Assembly: GCF_004005815.1 (NCBI RefSeq)
Contig: NZ_SACK01000001.1
Coordinates: 970,708 to 1,034,707, forward strand
Direction: 5' to 3'
Length of the DNA: 64,000 nucleotides
From: Mucilaginibacter limnophilus
GTDB lineage: Bacteria > Bacteroidota > Bacteroidia > Sphingobacteriales > Sphingobacteriaceae
Positions 29,714 to 38,816 of this stretch are shown here, piece by piece (the first letter of the stretch is position 1; every line of letters starts with the position of its first letter). Position numbers and translations under genes: made by a program. Below the pieces are notes generated by a model. It had not been told where the DNA came from and made no database searches. It worked only from the letters and a program-made list of their open reading frames with translations.

Positions 29714-30084
29714 AAATGCCTAATTATCATTGTTGACTTCTGACTCTAACCTTTCAAAATTGAGAATCAAATCTTACGAAAGAACTGCTTTGCTGTCATA
29801 AATTTGACAATTTTTTATGGAAAAAGCAACTGTTATTTCAACCTTCTTTAAGGTTCTCCGCGTTATTTTCACGCAATCAGTAAATCATTTTAGAACGGAT
29901 GTAGGATAACACTGTTGATTAGAATGTCAACAATGCTATAGAAAGAGAATATATAATAACTACTAAATAGTTATCCTTCCTTAGTTAACCGAATAATAAT
30001 CTCGTTTCTCATCGCTTGGAAGTTTTATCATAGGTCCTTAAGTCTAGGTGAACTGGACACAGTGAGCGAGAACTCGAACCCAAT
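29714..30084. other. AT-rich non-coding stretch
   Basis: No open frame of useful length and no good hairpin. It looks like decayed island DNA between the integrase and the first defence-type genes. Confidence 0.35.
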
Positions 30085-30282
30085 GTGCCCTCATTTCTCA
30101 AAAACGAAGATTATTTGCTAAAAATTGAAAACATGCTTGATGCTATTGATGAGATCGAAAAATCGGTTAAAAAGATTAGCAAGTTCCTCAGTTTATTAAT
30201 TTTGTGTCAATTTCATCATCGGGAATTTTGCCTTCCTTTCTTAAGCGGGCTAAATGTTCCCGCATGTTTTCTTTTGTTTTGA
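30085..30282 (+). pseudogene. Possible HepT/DUF86-like N-terminal remnant
   Basis: From a GTG at 30085 the frame reads NEDYLLKIENMLDAIDEIEKSVKKISKF. The leading helix of HepT-type (DUF86) HEPN proteins has a similar LxxIxxAIEKIE pattern. After about residue 32 the frame runs into sequence that is antisense to the 3' end of the next gene, and it loses any protein-like character. I read it as the stump of a toxin-type gene cut off by later insertion of the following module. Chance similarity is possible. Confidence 0.3.
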
Positions 30283-30961
30283 AAACTTCGCCTTTTGAAA
30301 TATCGACCTTTGCTAACTGGGACGAGCGAAATTCAAGCATTGCTATTTGAAAGTAATTATAAAAACTACTCAATTGGTCTTCATCGTTAATAATACCCAA
30401 AAAGCGATAAACAGGCATTGGCTTACTTTTCATCATATCAACTGCTTTTTCCCATATCTGATCGAGATTTTCTACCACTGCATCGTTGGCATGTTGGCGA
30501 AGTTGTTTAATAATACCATTACCGTACTCTATTTCAATCACAACTAAATTTCCGGCTACGATTTTAAAAAGCTCATTAAATGAACCTTCTAATTGTTTTT
30601 CAATATCTTCTTTTTCGAGTTCTTGTGGTCGATGTTTAAGGAGATATTTGAAAACATCTTTATTAATTTCCTCGAAGCTACTGAATGAAATAGCATTAGG
30701 ATTATGTGCAAATTGATTTCGAATTTCCATCAACTTTATTAAGTGATTATAGTTAGTGACATCCAGTTCTTCCAAATCGTATAAAATGTCGATTTTGGCT
30801 TTGAACGACAAGGCACTGGAATTGTTACCCAGAGTTTTGCTGTTGGGTTTAAAGATGCGCCATACAGCTCGTAGTGCGCTGCTGGATGTTTGTTCTAGAC
30901 GCAGAACTTTGCTGATTACTGCGCTTCGCAAAGTCATATTTTGTGGTCCCCATTTTTCCAT
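30188..30961 (-). CDS. MltR/HEPN-like helical protein partnered with the RloC-like ATPase
   Basis: A 257-residue, mostly helical soluble protein. The N-terminal half (about residues 35-95) has LSFKAKIDILYDLEEL...LIKLMEIRNQFAHNPNAISF. This matches the MtlR/YggD-type pattern of a short F(S)xKI segment followed by RNxFAHN, and contains the RxxxxH motif typical of HEPN RNases. The C-terminal half is unassigned. It begins 47 bp after the ATPase gene stop on the same strand, so the two are one operon. It may be a second effector or an inhibitor of the nuclease. The family call rests on one motif region. Confidence 0.6.
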   Translation of the reverse strand: MEKWGPQNMTLRSAVISKVLRLEQTSSSALRAVWRIFKPNSKTLGNNSSALSFKAKIDILYDLEELDVTNYNHLIKLMEIRNQFAHNPNAISFSSFEEINKDVFKYLLKHRPQELEKEDIEKQLEGSFNELFKIVAGNLVVIEIEYGNGIIKQLRQHANDAVVENLDQIWEKAVDMMKSKPMPVYRFLGIINDEDQLSSFYNYFQIAMLEFRSSQLAKVDISKGEVFKTKENMREHLARLRKEGKIPDDEIDTKLIN

Positions 30962-31008
30962 TTCTTCTAATTTAGATTTAAGTAAAGCCAGCAGATACCC
31001 CTCCGAAA

Positions 31009-33375
31009 TTAATCAGCAGTTCTATTTACACTATCAAGTAGTGCGTCGAATTGATCAGGATCGGTTGTTCTAATGCGAGTGATAACAGCATCGGAGACCT
31101 TTATGATTTCGTCCATGTCAATGGGCTGCATACCCCTATCAAATTGATCCTCCATGTGTGAATATTCGTTGATAATGCGGCTTACTAAGGTATAAGTTAC
31201 CCCATCGTTCTCAAAATACTTCAAAAGGCGTTGGTCAAAGCTCATGTTTTGGGTGGGGTATCTATAAAATGTGTAAGCTTCCAGAAATTTGCGCATGTTA
31301 TTTCCGAAACCATATTGGATGTTGTTATTATTAAATTCCCTGTCTCCAAGTGAGCATTGATAAATTTGATCGAATAGGTAATTAAATTCAGTAATATAGT
31401 TTTTCATATATAGCGGAGCAGGAATTAAGAAGCTGCTACTTTGATTTCTACGCTCGATCATAAAATGTCCAACAGTTTTACTATTATTTTTTACGCCTGT
31501 TAGTTTTTTTACATATTTCAAAAACTCCATGTTATGCGTTGAGATAAACAATTGACAGTACTTTTTAGGTTTGGCAATCACATTCTCGATCAAACTAAAC
31601 ATGAAAAAAATGTGGTTGCTATCCAGACTGGAAATAGGGTCGTCAATGTAAATTATCAACTTGTCGCTTTCTGTTTCGTCTTTTAATTCATCTTCAATTT
31701 TAGCCATGAAATAACAAAAGGATATCAGGCTACATTCTCCCTCACTAAGATTGTTTGCCGGAGCAGCATCACGGTGGATGCTGAATTTAATATTTGGCTG
31801 TTCACCTTCAGCAACAAGTTTTAACTCATTGTGCCCGAAGTAATGCATCAAATGTTGGTTGACAAGTTCAGCACCTTTGCTCTCATCGTTAGCCTGAGCT
31901 TCTAATTGCCTTTTGTCGCTCTGCAATCTACCGATTTCTTCACGTTTACTTTTCACCACTCCACCCATGAGATTCAAACGATTATCTTCGGTTTCAATAG
32001 CGTCAAGCTCATTTTTGTAATCAATGTCTATCACAAATTGTGCGATATGGGCAAGCCGTAGCTTTTTGCGGGCATTTTCCTGGTCTTTAAAAAGTGAACT
32101 TGTCTTTCGATTGTGGGCGGCTAATGCATCATTAAATGCTTTGATGGCATTAACCAGGCTGCTTGAAGCATCGGTAAGTTCAGGCAACTCACGAGTTTTG
32201 AAAATATCTTTTTCACGCGCTTTCAATTCAGTGATCAAAATTTCAATGTTTTTCATATAAACACCGCTGGCAACGTCCCATTGTTTCAATGCCCCATCAA
32301 AGTCTACTTGTAATGTTCCATAGAATTGATCACGTTTGAGCGATAAAAAACTGCTCAACTCCTTTTTAGCAACTTCCAGTTCATCAATCTTATTTTTGAT
32401 TTTCTTACGCAAATCTTCCGACTCCTTGCTAAAGTGTTGATCCAATTTTCCCCACAGGTCATCTTTTAAGCCTGCACCACAAAATCCGCAAGTAGTTCTT
32501 TTATCGCGATGTTTATCAATACCTTGCCGAACCCATTCTTGTAAAATGCTATCATTAATCAATTCCGTTATCGGCTTACTGGGCGTTATTTTTTGCTCGA
32601 GTATTTTCTGGCATTCCTGGGAGTATTCTGCAAACCTTGGATTGTTAACCGGGAGCGGGTTGATATCTTCCATCGATGCTTCTTTCAATAGTTTCAATAG
32701 CATTTCTACCGTATCAGTATCCAATAAATGATCGTTGGTTTTGTCGCCTATTGCCGTAATTTCACTTTTAATATCAGCAATGGTGTATGTTTTTTTAGCA
32801 GTCGTTGCGATAAATAGCGTATCTGTTACCTTGATATGATCGGCAGCGCGCTTTCTAAGCTTATCTTCTAGGTCGTTTCCCTTATCATTGTTTTTCTTTC
32901 GCAATTTAGCAAGCTCTTCTTCCTCATCCGTAAGTTCAAATATCAATCCTTTGCTTTCCTCTATCGAGCCTAGTTTTTCAATGATTTCTTCAATCTGTTT
33001 TTCAAGTTCGATGTTTGCCGCGCCCAGAATAGTAAAGGGCTTAATTGTCCCATCCTCACGATGCAACCAACCTAAATTCTCCTTCACAAAATCAGTATTA
33101 TAAACCCTTATCTTATGGTGTTGCGCAAAATCAGCAAGATTGGAATTTGTAATACTCTGCCCACCTGTAAGAGTTAATCTAAATTGACAGGTATCGTAAT
33201 CTTTGTGCATGATTGTATCTTCGACGCACTTGAACATTCGGGACATAGTTGTTTTTCCCGAATAGTTTCGACCGTAAATGATATTTATTTTTTTGAACGT
33301 TTCATTTGCTAAGGCGGTGTCCCATGTATAGTTTTTGAATAGGCCGAAATGCGTAACGTCGATTTTTGTGATCAT
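31009..33375 (-). CDS. RloC/PrrC-like AAA_13 ATPase, candidate anticodon nuclease
   Basis: A 788-residue SMC/Rad50-like ATPase. Walker A is GRNYSGKT (residues 35-42). Long coiled coils flank a zinc-hook-like CGFCGAG near residue 296. The ABC signature is LSEGECSLISF (about 543) and Walker B is IIYIDDPISSLDS (about 574). The C-terminal region has RKFLE (about 694-698) and NEYSHMED (His about 739), resembling the Arg-Glu-His triad of PrrC and RloC anticodon nucleases. RloC cleaves tRNA anticodons and is proposed to act as an antiphage suicide response. Size and zinc hook favour RloC over PrrC. No hsd restriction genes are nearby, also typical of RloC. Nuclease activity is inferred. Confidence 0.75.
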   Translation of the reverse strand: MITKIDVTHFGLFKNYTWDTALANETFKKINIIYGRNYSGKTTMSRMFKCVEDTIMHKDYDTCQFRLTLTGGQSITNSNLADFAQHHKIRVYNTDFVKENLGWLHREDGTIKPFTILGAANIELEKQIEEIIEKLGSIEESKGLIFELTDEEEELAKLRKKNNDKGNDLEDKLRKRAADHIKVTDTLFIATTAKKTYTIADIKSEITAIGDKTNDHLLDTDTVEMLLKLLKEASMEDINPLPVNNPRFAEYSQECQKILEQKITPSKPITELINDSILQEWVRQGIDKHRDKRTTCGFCGAGLKDDLWGKLDQHFSKESEDLRKKIKNKIDELEVAKKELSSFLSLKRDQFYGTLQVDFDGALKQWDVASGVYMKNIEILITELKAREKDIFKTRELPELTDASSSLVNAIKAFNDALAAHNRKTSSLFKDQENARKKLRLAHIAQFVIDIDYKNELDAIETEDNRLNLMGGVVKSKREEIGRLQSDKRQLEAQANDESKGAELVNQHLMHYFGHNELKLVAEGEQPNIKFSIHRDAAPANNLSEGECSLISFCYFMAKIEDELKDETESDKLIIYIDDPISSLDSNHIFFMFSLIENVIAKPKKYCQLFISTHNMEFLKYVKKLTGVKNNSKTVGHFMIERRNQSSSFLIPAPLYMKNYITEFNYLFDQIYQCSLGDREFNNNNIQYGFGNNMRKFLEAYTFYRYPTQNMSFDQRLLKYFENDGVTYTLVSRIINEYSHMEDQFDRGMQPIDMDEIIKVSDAVITRIRTTDPDQFDALLDSVNRTAD

Positions 33376-33778
33376 AACAATAGGATATTACTTTACGATA
33401 AGGTTTTCCAAACTTAGTAAATATCCTTTTCAGTTGTTAATCACTACAATAGAGCTTTTATAGGCACTTGTATCGCACCGAAGGCCGCGCAAAGAAACGC
33501 CTGTCTACGTATTAAGGTAGCGGCGTTCTTGGTAGTTAAGAGCTATTACAGGCCTTTAATTAACTTCGATGATCATTGGGTCTTGGCAGTTGGCGGTTTC
33601 CGTTTCGGCCTCTATTCGCTCAGGAGGAAAAAAGGTTGTTTTGCTTCCTGGTCGGTAACAATGGCGGCATATTCAGGGCCACCAAATAAAATGATGTAAC
33701 GCTGTCTTAAGATACACAAAATCAGTCTTAAATACAAAGAGTCTGCCCTTTTGAGACAGCCTCTTTGGTATTCAATTC
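33376..33778. other. Intergenic region with structured repeat copy A and a coding remnant
   Basis: It separates the RloC-like gene's 5' end from the Argonaute gene's 3' end. It holds repeat copy A (33475-33574, listed separately). It also has a minus-strand fragment reading RYIILFGGPEYAAIVTDQ and stopping at about 33627, which looks like the tail of a lost gene. I see no intact gene and no consensus promoter for the ATPase. Confidence 0.4.
33475..33574 (+). repeat. Cassette-flanking structured repeat, copy A
   Basis: This roughly 100-bp element shares many short blocks in the same order and orientation with copy B at 39567-39664, ending in CTTTAATTAACTTCGATGAT. It contains a hairpin: AACGCC (33496-33501) pairs with GGCGTT (33522-33527) and CTAC (33505-33508) with GTAG (33517-33520). 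Confidence 0.65.
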
Positions 33779-36700
33779 TTAAATAAAATATCTGTAATCG
33801 TAAGTGATACCCTCGCGTTTTGAAAGCAATTTACCAATACGTGCTATATCATTAGATGAATTGACAGTAGCTGGTAATTGAGAATAAAGGTCGAATGAGT
33901 TCCAGTTTACTTTTGTCAAGGCTAATATTTCGTTCGCAATAGTACCAATGTTACTTTTACCCAAATGCTTAATTATTTTTAAAGGGCCGGGGATATATCG
34001 TCCTCCCAGGTAATACTTACGGTATTGGCTTTTAACAGATGGTACTACGCCATGTGTCCATAACAGCGCTGTGTAAGCACTTAGCAATATGCAGGTTCCC
34101 CGTTTTACCGCGTAACCGTCGATATCCGGTTTACCATCCTGGCTGACTTTACTTGCAAGAAATCTCATATCATCCTCGAAATTGATTTCTATAAGGTCAA
34201 GGTTCTGAATGCCATTGCCTAATAGGCTATCTTTTAAACCTTTAATCTCATCTTCGGTATAGAATGTTCTTTTATGAACAACTACACGCTTTGGCAATTC
34301 ATTCATGGTTGAGTAAAACAACTCCCTTATTGAAATACCAAAACTATAAGCGTCATTGTAGGACAGATGCGGGCTTTTTTGACGATCCCAGAATATTTTA
34401 TCTTCTACCTTTGAAAGCTTGTATTTTAACCCTTGCCCTCTGGCATTGTAGATGTGACTACAACCTACAATTGTTTCACTTTCCTTGCCTTTTCCGCTTA
34501 AACTATAACCAATACCCGCAAAGGCAGTTTCCTGGTCAAGATTGGCCAACACCCAAGGCGTCCGCATAGATTTAACGAAATAGGACAGTGCAAGCCACCA
34601 GTTGATCTGACAGTAAAGCGTTTCGTTTTCAATTGTATCTTCCTGTATGAATTGTGTCGTGATGCCCTTTTCCGCGCAATAGGCTTTTATATAATCGTGC
34701 AGGTCGTATCTTTCATTTTCCTCGTCATAATCCAAGTAATAAAGCCACCGCTTAGGAATGCAGATAACGATCACTTTGTCTGACCGATCCCTGGATAAGT
34801 AATTAATTTGGTTAATTATTTTATCGCGGAGATCAAGCGCCACTTCTTTTAAGTTTTCTGAAACAACCGGTTCGGGACACACTGCCCAATTCTCCGAGCC
34901 GATATCAGGTACATTTAAACTTGCACTAAACGCTTCAATAAACCCTGGGAAGTCAATCAGGTAATCCTCGTTGACATTATTTCCGCTCACCTTGGCGTGT
35001 TGTAATTTTAGGAATTTGCTAAAAATGTTGCCCTCCTGACCGGGACATATAACACCAAGCCGGATGATACTATCGAACAACACATTAGTCAAGGGATAAT
35101 CGTAAGGGCGGTTTTTCAATATTCCCCGCATTGGGTGGAAGTCTTTAGGTGTTGACTGGTTTCCAACATGCCGGTTACTAAAAATCAATTCAGGCTCCGG
35201 GTACTGTATACCCTTGTAACGAAACAAGAATTTAGGTACTCCAGTCTTTTCAACGTCAATTCCACCGGTCCGGTCAAGGGCATCCATGATTTGCGCAAAC
35301 GCAGGGTTCTTACTAACAAGGTAGGTAAACCCGGTTCCTGACTCTAAGGGGAACTCCAATTCGATTGCTTTATCTTTTGTGTTGAGAAATAGTGTTCGCC
35401 AGTCGTTAACATAGTCGTTAAAAGCTTTATTCCTAATCTTATCAAAATAAAGCCTGCCGACTTCCTGCTTGATCTCTTTGGTGATAATCGCATCGGGAGT
35501 AGTCGAGGTTACCTGAAAATCCGGCATGAGCGATAGGTAGAACTTGTTGTTATCCGTCGTGATTGAAAGCCTTATCCCTTTATGGGTTTCGTACAGCACA
35601 TTATTTAGCATCCTCGTGGTCACCGTTTGTTCATGCCACAATAAATCTTTACCATTAGTTTGCAGTTGATGTTTACGGGCTAATAATCTAGTTAATCCGG
35701 TAAGCATTAGATCATAAAACGCAGAAATACGGATGATGTCTTTATTGTCCACGGGCACCCGGGTGACTTTTCCGATAACTCTGCCCTGAAAACACTTATT
35801 GATATCTGACATCGTACCGAGCGCCCAGACAAAATTCTTATAAGGGACTGCGGCGATAAAGTCATTGTCAATTAGTGTGCGTATCGTCTGCCAGGGCCTT
35901 TCACCTTCATCGTAGCTGATTTCAAATTGAAAAACCTCTTGTGGCATTTTTAGCGGAAATATATTGCTTTTAACAATCGTGCTGACACGGGAGACATCCA
36001 TAGAAAAAGCCGTGCGTTTGGCTTCCTTTTCTTGTTGCAGGAAAGATTCGTATTTTTTTAACAGCTCAGGATTATTATTGCCACAGACTTTACTGATACT
36101 GATCATGAGTTTGTCGAACCCATCTGTAGGTATAAAATAAGCCGTCCGGCCATTCGCACGGGCAATATTAAGCAATTCCTCAACTGCCGCGGGAATATGT
36201 CTACCGTATCCACACCAATACAAACGCCCGGAACCACGTGTGGTATATCCCTCTTTAAGCGCATTCATCACGGAGGCATCCCGGCCACTGTAGCCAGTGA
36301 CAATAAGATGCTTATCATTAACAAAATCGATCAGTTTACTACGAAATGTAGGATCTTGCTGATTTAATTCTTCTTCCGAATTTTTAAGGTCTCCATATTT
36401 ATAATCGCCATGTAATTTGATTAATAATAACTCCTTACGGTTATCTACCCGAAAAATACGCTCCACGGAATCAAGAGAAATATCGATAACGGTGTTACCG
36501 GTGGTTATGGCAGCGTTACGGATCAAATCATCAAAGTTAGTTGTCCAAACGGTTTGAATAAGTCCGGCTTCGTGTGCCAGACAGCTAAGCATATAACCAG
36601 CAGACGGCAGTTTCTTTTCGCAAATTCTTTGAAAATATTTTCGCACATCATCACCAATCGGATAACATTGTTTGACGTAAAACGAATATTCCGAAGGATC

Positions 36701-36967
36701 GTCCCGTTGAGGATAAACTCCTTCGCTGTCCAGCCAATTTTGTATATGAGTTTTAACCTGTTCAGACTTATAATCCAAATTATCCCCTAAGTTGGCGGGG
36801 CCTTTCGTGAGGTATATACTTCTTTTCCATTCCCAAATACAATCATAAGCAGATGGAATGCCTGAGTTTATAGAGGCACCAGCCCCTAACAATAGTGAAA
36901 AAGTGTCGTTGTGGCTAACTTCTAAGGATCGGATAAATTGATCGTATTCTAAAATGTAGTTCTGCAT
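33779..36967 (-). CDS. Single-chain SIR2-APAZ-PIWI short prokaryotic Argonaute
   Basis: A 1,062-residue protein. The N-terminal 300 residues are a SIR2-type NADase domain: GAGAS (28-32), TTNFDD with Asn144, and KLHGDY with His186, the residues used by ThsA- and Sir2-APAZ NADases. A central APAZ-like region (about 300-680) follows. The C-terminal part has MID/PIWI character: VIVICIPKRWLYY (about 726), LANLDQETAFAGIGYSL (about 806-822) and ELPKRVVVHKRTFY. The acidic slicer residue normally found at the IG(x)D position is replaced in AGIGYS, so slicing is not expected. In SPARSA systems these parts are two proteins and guide-directed target binding triggers NAD+ depletion and cell death; here they are fused. 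Function inferred from family. Confidence 0.88.
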   Translation of the reverse strand: MQNYILEYDQFIRSLEVSHNDTFSLLLGAGASINSGIPSAYDCIWEWKRSIYLTKGPANLGDNLDYKSEQVKTHIQNWLDSEGVYPQRDDPSEYSFYVKQCYPIGDDVRKYFQRICEKKLPSAGYMLSCLAHEAGLIQTVWTTNFDDLIRNAAITTGNTVIDISLDSVERIFRVDNRKELLLIKLHGDYKYGDLKNSEEELNQQDPTFRSKLIDFVNDKHLIVTGYSGRDASVMNALKEGYTTRGSGRLYWCGYGRHIPAAVEELLNIARANGRTAYFIPTDGFDKLMISISKVCGNNNPELLKKYESFLQQEKEAKRTAFSMDVSRVSTIVKSNIFPLKMPQEVFQFEISYDEGERPWQTIRTLIDNDFIAAVPYKNFVWALGTMSDINKCFQGRVIGKVTRVPVDNKDIIRISAFYDLMLTGLTRLLARKHQLQTNGKDLLWHEQTVTTRMLNNVLYETHKGIRLSITTDNNKFYLSLMPDFQVTSTTPDAIITKEIKQEVGRLYFDKIRNKAFNDYVNDWRTLFLNTKDKAIELEFPLESGTGFTYLVSKNPAFAQIMDALDRTGGIDVEKTGVPKFLFRYKGIQYPEPELIFSNRHVGNQSTPKDFHPMRGILKNRPYDYPLTNVLFDSIIRLGVICPGQEGNIFSKFLKLQHAKVSGNNVNEDYLIDFPGFIEAFSASLNVPDIGSENWAVCPEPVVSENLKEVALDLRDKIINQINYLSRDRSDKVIVICIPKRWLYYLDYDEENERYDLHDYIKAYCAEKGITTQFIQEDTIENETLYCQINWWLALSYFVKSMRTPWVLANLDQETAFAGIGYSLSGKGKESETIVGCSHIYNARGQGLKYKLSKVEDKIFWDRQKSPHLSYNDAYSFGISIRELFYSTMNELPKRVVVHKRTFYTEDEIKGLKDSLLGNGIQNLDLIEINFEDDMRFLASKVSQDGKPDIDGYAVKRGTCILLSAYTALLWTHGVVPSVKSQYRKYYLGGRYIPGPLKIIKHLGKSNIGTIANEILALTKVNWNSFDLYSQLPATVNSSNDIARIGKLLSKREGITYDYRYFI

Positions 36968-37223
36968 ATAAAATCACTAAATAAATTAGCAATATACGTG
37001 GTGATATTAATTTTTCCATACGTGTTACCATAATGTTGAAAAATAGTGAATGTCAACACTATGTGTAATAGTTTATTAAACCTGGCGAATAACAAATCCT
37101 CATCATTAAGGGATTATATGAGATATTATTTGAAAGCGAAGAAATGAAATAATAAATTGGTTATGTTTACGATACAAATCTTACTCGGCTTAATTTGAAA
37201 ACCTAAAATGCATCGCAGTTCCC
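36968..37223. promoter_or_regulatory. Divergent intergenic region between Argonaute and reverse transcriptase genes
   Basis: This 256-bp AT-rich spacer must hold both promoters. It contains two ATACGTG direct repeats (about 36994 and 37018) and two mutually exclusive hairpins: ATAGTG/CACTAT (37043-37062) and TGTTGA/TCAACA (37034-37058). TTAATTTG at about 37190 is near the -7 consensus for the RT gene. The structure could be an operator or the start of a non-coding RNA used by the RT. Confidence 0.4.
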
Positions 37224-38816
37224 ATGAAGAAAAACTTCAAAAAAGCTTTAAATAATATTATCCGACACGGTGATACCGATATTTTCCCTTTTCCTTTTGA
37301 GAGATATTTATTTGATGATAAACTTGATGAAGCCTTGAAAATTTTAGAATGGTATCACGGTAACTTTGATGAAGCGCTGAGTCTGTCGCCACCATTAACA
37401 TTGGTTAAATTGAGCCAAGTGGGTTATTACGGATTTCGACAAGCTACAATGATCGAACCTTTCTGGAACGCTTATTTTTTGAGTTTGGTAGTTTCGCTAG
37501 CGGAAGATATTGAAAAGACAAGAATTAAAAGTGACGAAAAACGGATCTTCTCCTATCGTTACAACTGGAGTGAAAAAGATGCTACTTTATTTAGAGACAC
37601 CACTTGGCTCGATTATAAAAAACAGTGCATCGAAAATTCTAAGCTTTTTAACGTCGTGCTCCAAACAGATATTTCCAATTTTTACCATAGAGTAAACCAT
37701 CATAAACTGGAAAATGAACTCAAGAGATTAGACCCTTCTTCGACAATAACAAAACGTATTATAAAATTATTAAGCATCTTTTCCGGGACTATTTCTTATG
37801 GCTTACCAGTTGGCGGCCCCGCTGCAAGGATATTGGCAGAATTAGCGCTAAACCATACTGATTTTCATTTGAGATCCCGAGGCATTGTATTTTGCAGGTA
37901 CGCAGACGACTATACTATCTTTTGTAACGATGAATCCGAAGCATATAAAACTTTGATTTTGTTATCAGAAAAACTATCCAATGACCAATTGGCTTTGCAA
38001 AAAGATAAAACCAAGATTATGACCAGCCAGGAGTTTCGTGAGATACATCAATTTTTAGATCCCAAACCGCCAAAAGAAGATGCAACTCATGAACAAAAAC
38101 TATTGAACATCTCAATTCGCTTCGATCCTTATTCTCCAACGGCGGAGGAAGATTACGAAGAGCTAAAAGAAGCCATTCAGGAAATTGACATTATCGGTAT
38201 CTTATCGAGAGAAGTAAATAAAACGAAAATTGATCAAACAGTTACCAAGCAAGCGATTAATGCTTTGAAAGCATTAAGTGCGGATGACCAGGTACAAGCG
38301 ATGAAGATATTGTTAGACCACGATAATTTGATAACGTTATCGCCCGTATTTACTACAATTATCCGCTCCATAAGAAGTATATATTCGGACTTAAATGAAA
38401 GCGGAAGGTTAATGATAGATAAATCGTTGCTGCATCTTTTTGAGACACAAAGCTATTTGACTAAAATTGAGATGAACTTAAATTACATCGTTCAAATTTT
38501 ATCGCTTAATTATTCATCGGAAAAGGAAACTTTGTTTATTAGGTTATTTGAAACAGAAACCAGTCATCTGCTTAAACGACAAATTATTATAGCTATGGCA
38601 AATTGGGACTGTCACTATTGGTTGGTCGATGTAAAAAACCAATTTACAACACTTACAACCTGGGAACGTCGGGCTTTCATTTATGCGTCCTATTTTTTGG
38701 GAGACGAAGGAAGGCATTGGCGAGATCATAGTAAAAATTTATTCAGTAAAGAGGAAGCGCTTACAAGAGATTGGTGTGCAGAGCGCAAGCAAAATAACGC
38801 ATTGATATTAGCATGA
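37224..38816 (+). CDS. Reverse transcriptase of the unknown-group/defence type with helical C-terminal domain
   Basis: RT motifs are in order: motif A LQTDISNFYHRV (catalytic Asp149), motif B GLPVGGPAARILAELAL (193-209) and motif C FCRYADDYTIFC (YADD 226-229). GLPVGG instead of GLPQG, and the absence of maturase or retron X/VTG features, point to the UG/DRT-Abi branch rather than group II introns. Residues about 300-530 are a helical-repeat-like region with a conserved-looking GDEGRHWR segment, comparable to the C-terminal regions of AbiK/UG enzymes. The ATGA junction couples it to the next gene. I cannot assign it to a numbered DRT type. Confidence 0.9.
   Translation: MKKNFKKALNNIIRHGDTDIFPFPFERYLFDDKLDEALKILEWYHGNFDEALSLSPPLTLVKLSQVGYYGFRQATMIEPFWNAYFLSLVVSLAEDIEKTRIKSDEKRIFSYRYNWSEKDATLFRDTTWLDYKKQCIENSKLFNVVLQTDISNFYHRVNHHKLENELKRLDPSSTITKRIIKLLSIFSGTISYGLPVGGPAARILAELALNHTDFHLRSRGIVFCRYADDYTIFCNDESEAYKTLILLSEKLSNDQLALQKDKTKIMTSQEFREIHQFLDPKPPKEDATHEQKLLNISIRFDPYSPTAEEDYEELKEAIQEIDIIGILSREVNKTKIDQTVTKQAINALKALSADDQVQAMKILLDHDNLITLSPVFTTIIRSIRSIYSDLNESGRLMIDKSLLHLFETQSYLTKIEMNLNYIVQILSLNYSSEKETLFIRLFETETSHLLKRQIIIAMANWDCHYWLVDVKNQFTTLTTWERRAFIYASYFLGDEGRHWRDHSKNLFSKEEALTRDWCAERKQNNALILA

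Noticed and set aside
34264..34569. Plus-strand frame inside the Argonaute gene
   Set aside because: Complement of the PIWI coding region; Cys/Leu-rich shadow with no separate signals.
37224..38816. Group II intron maturase or classical retron RT
   Set aside because: No maturase domain, no intron ends, motif B is GLPVGG rather than PQG, and the retron-type region and an obvious msr/msd RNA are not seen.
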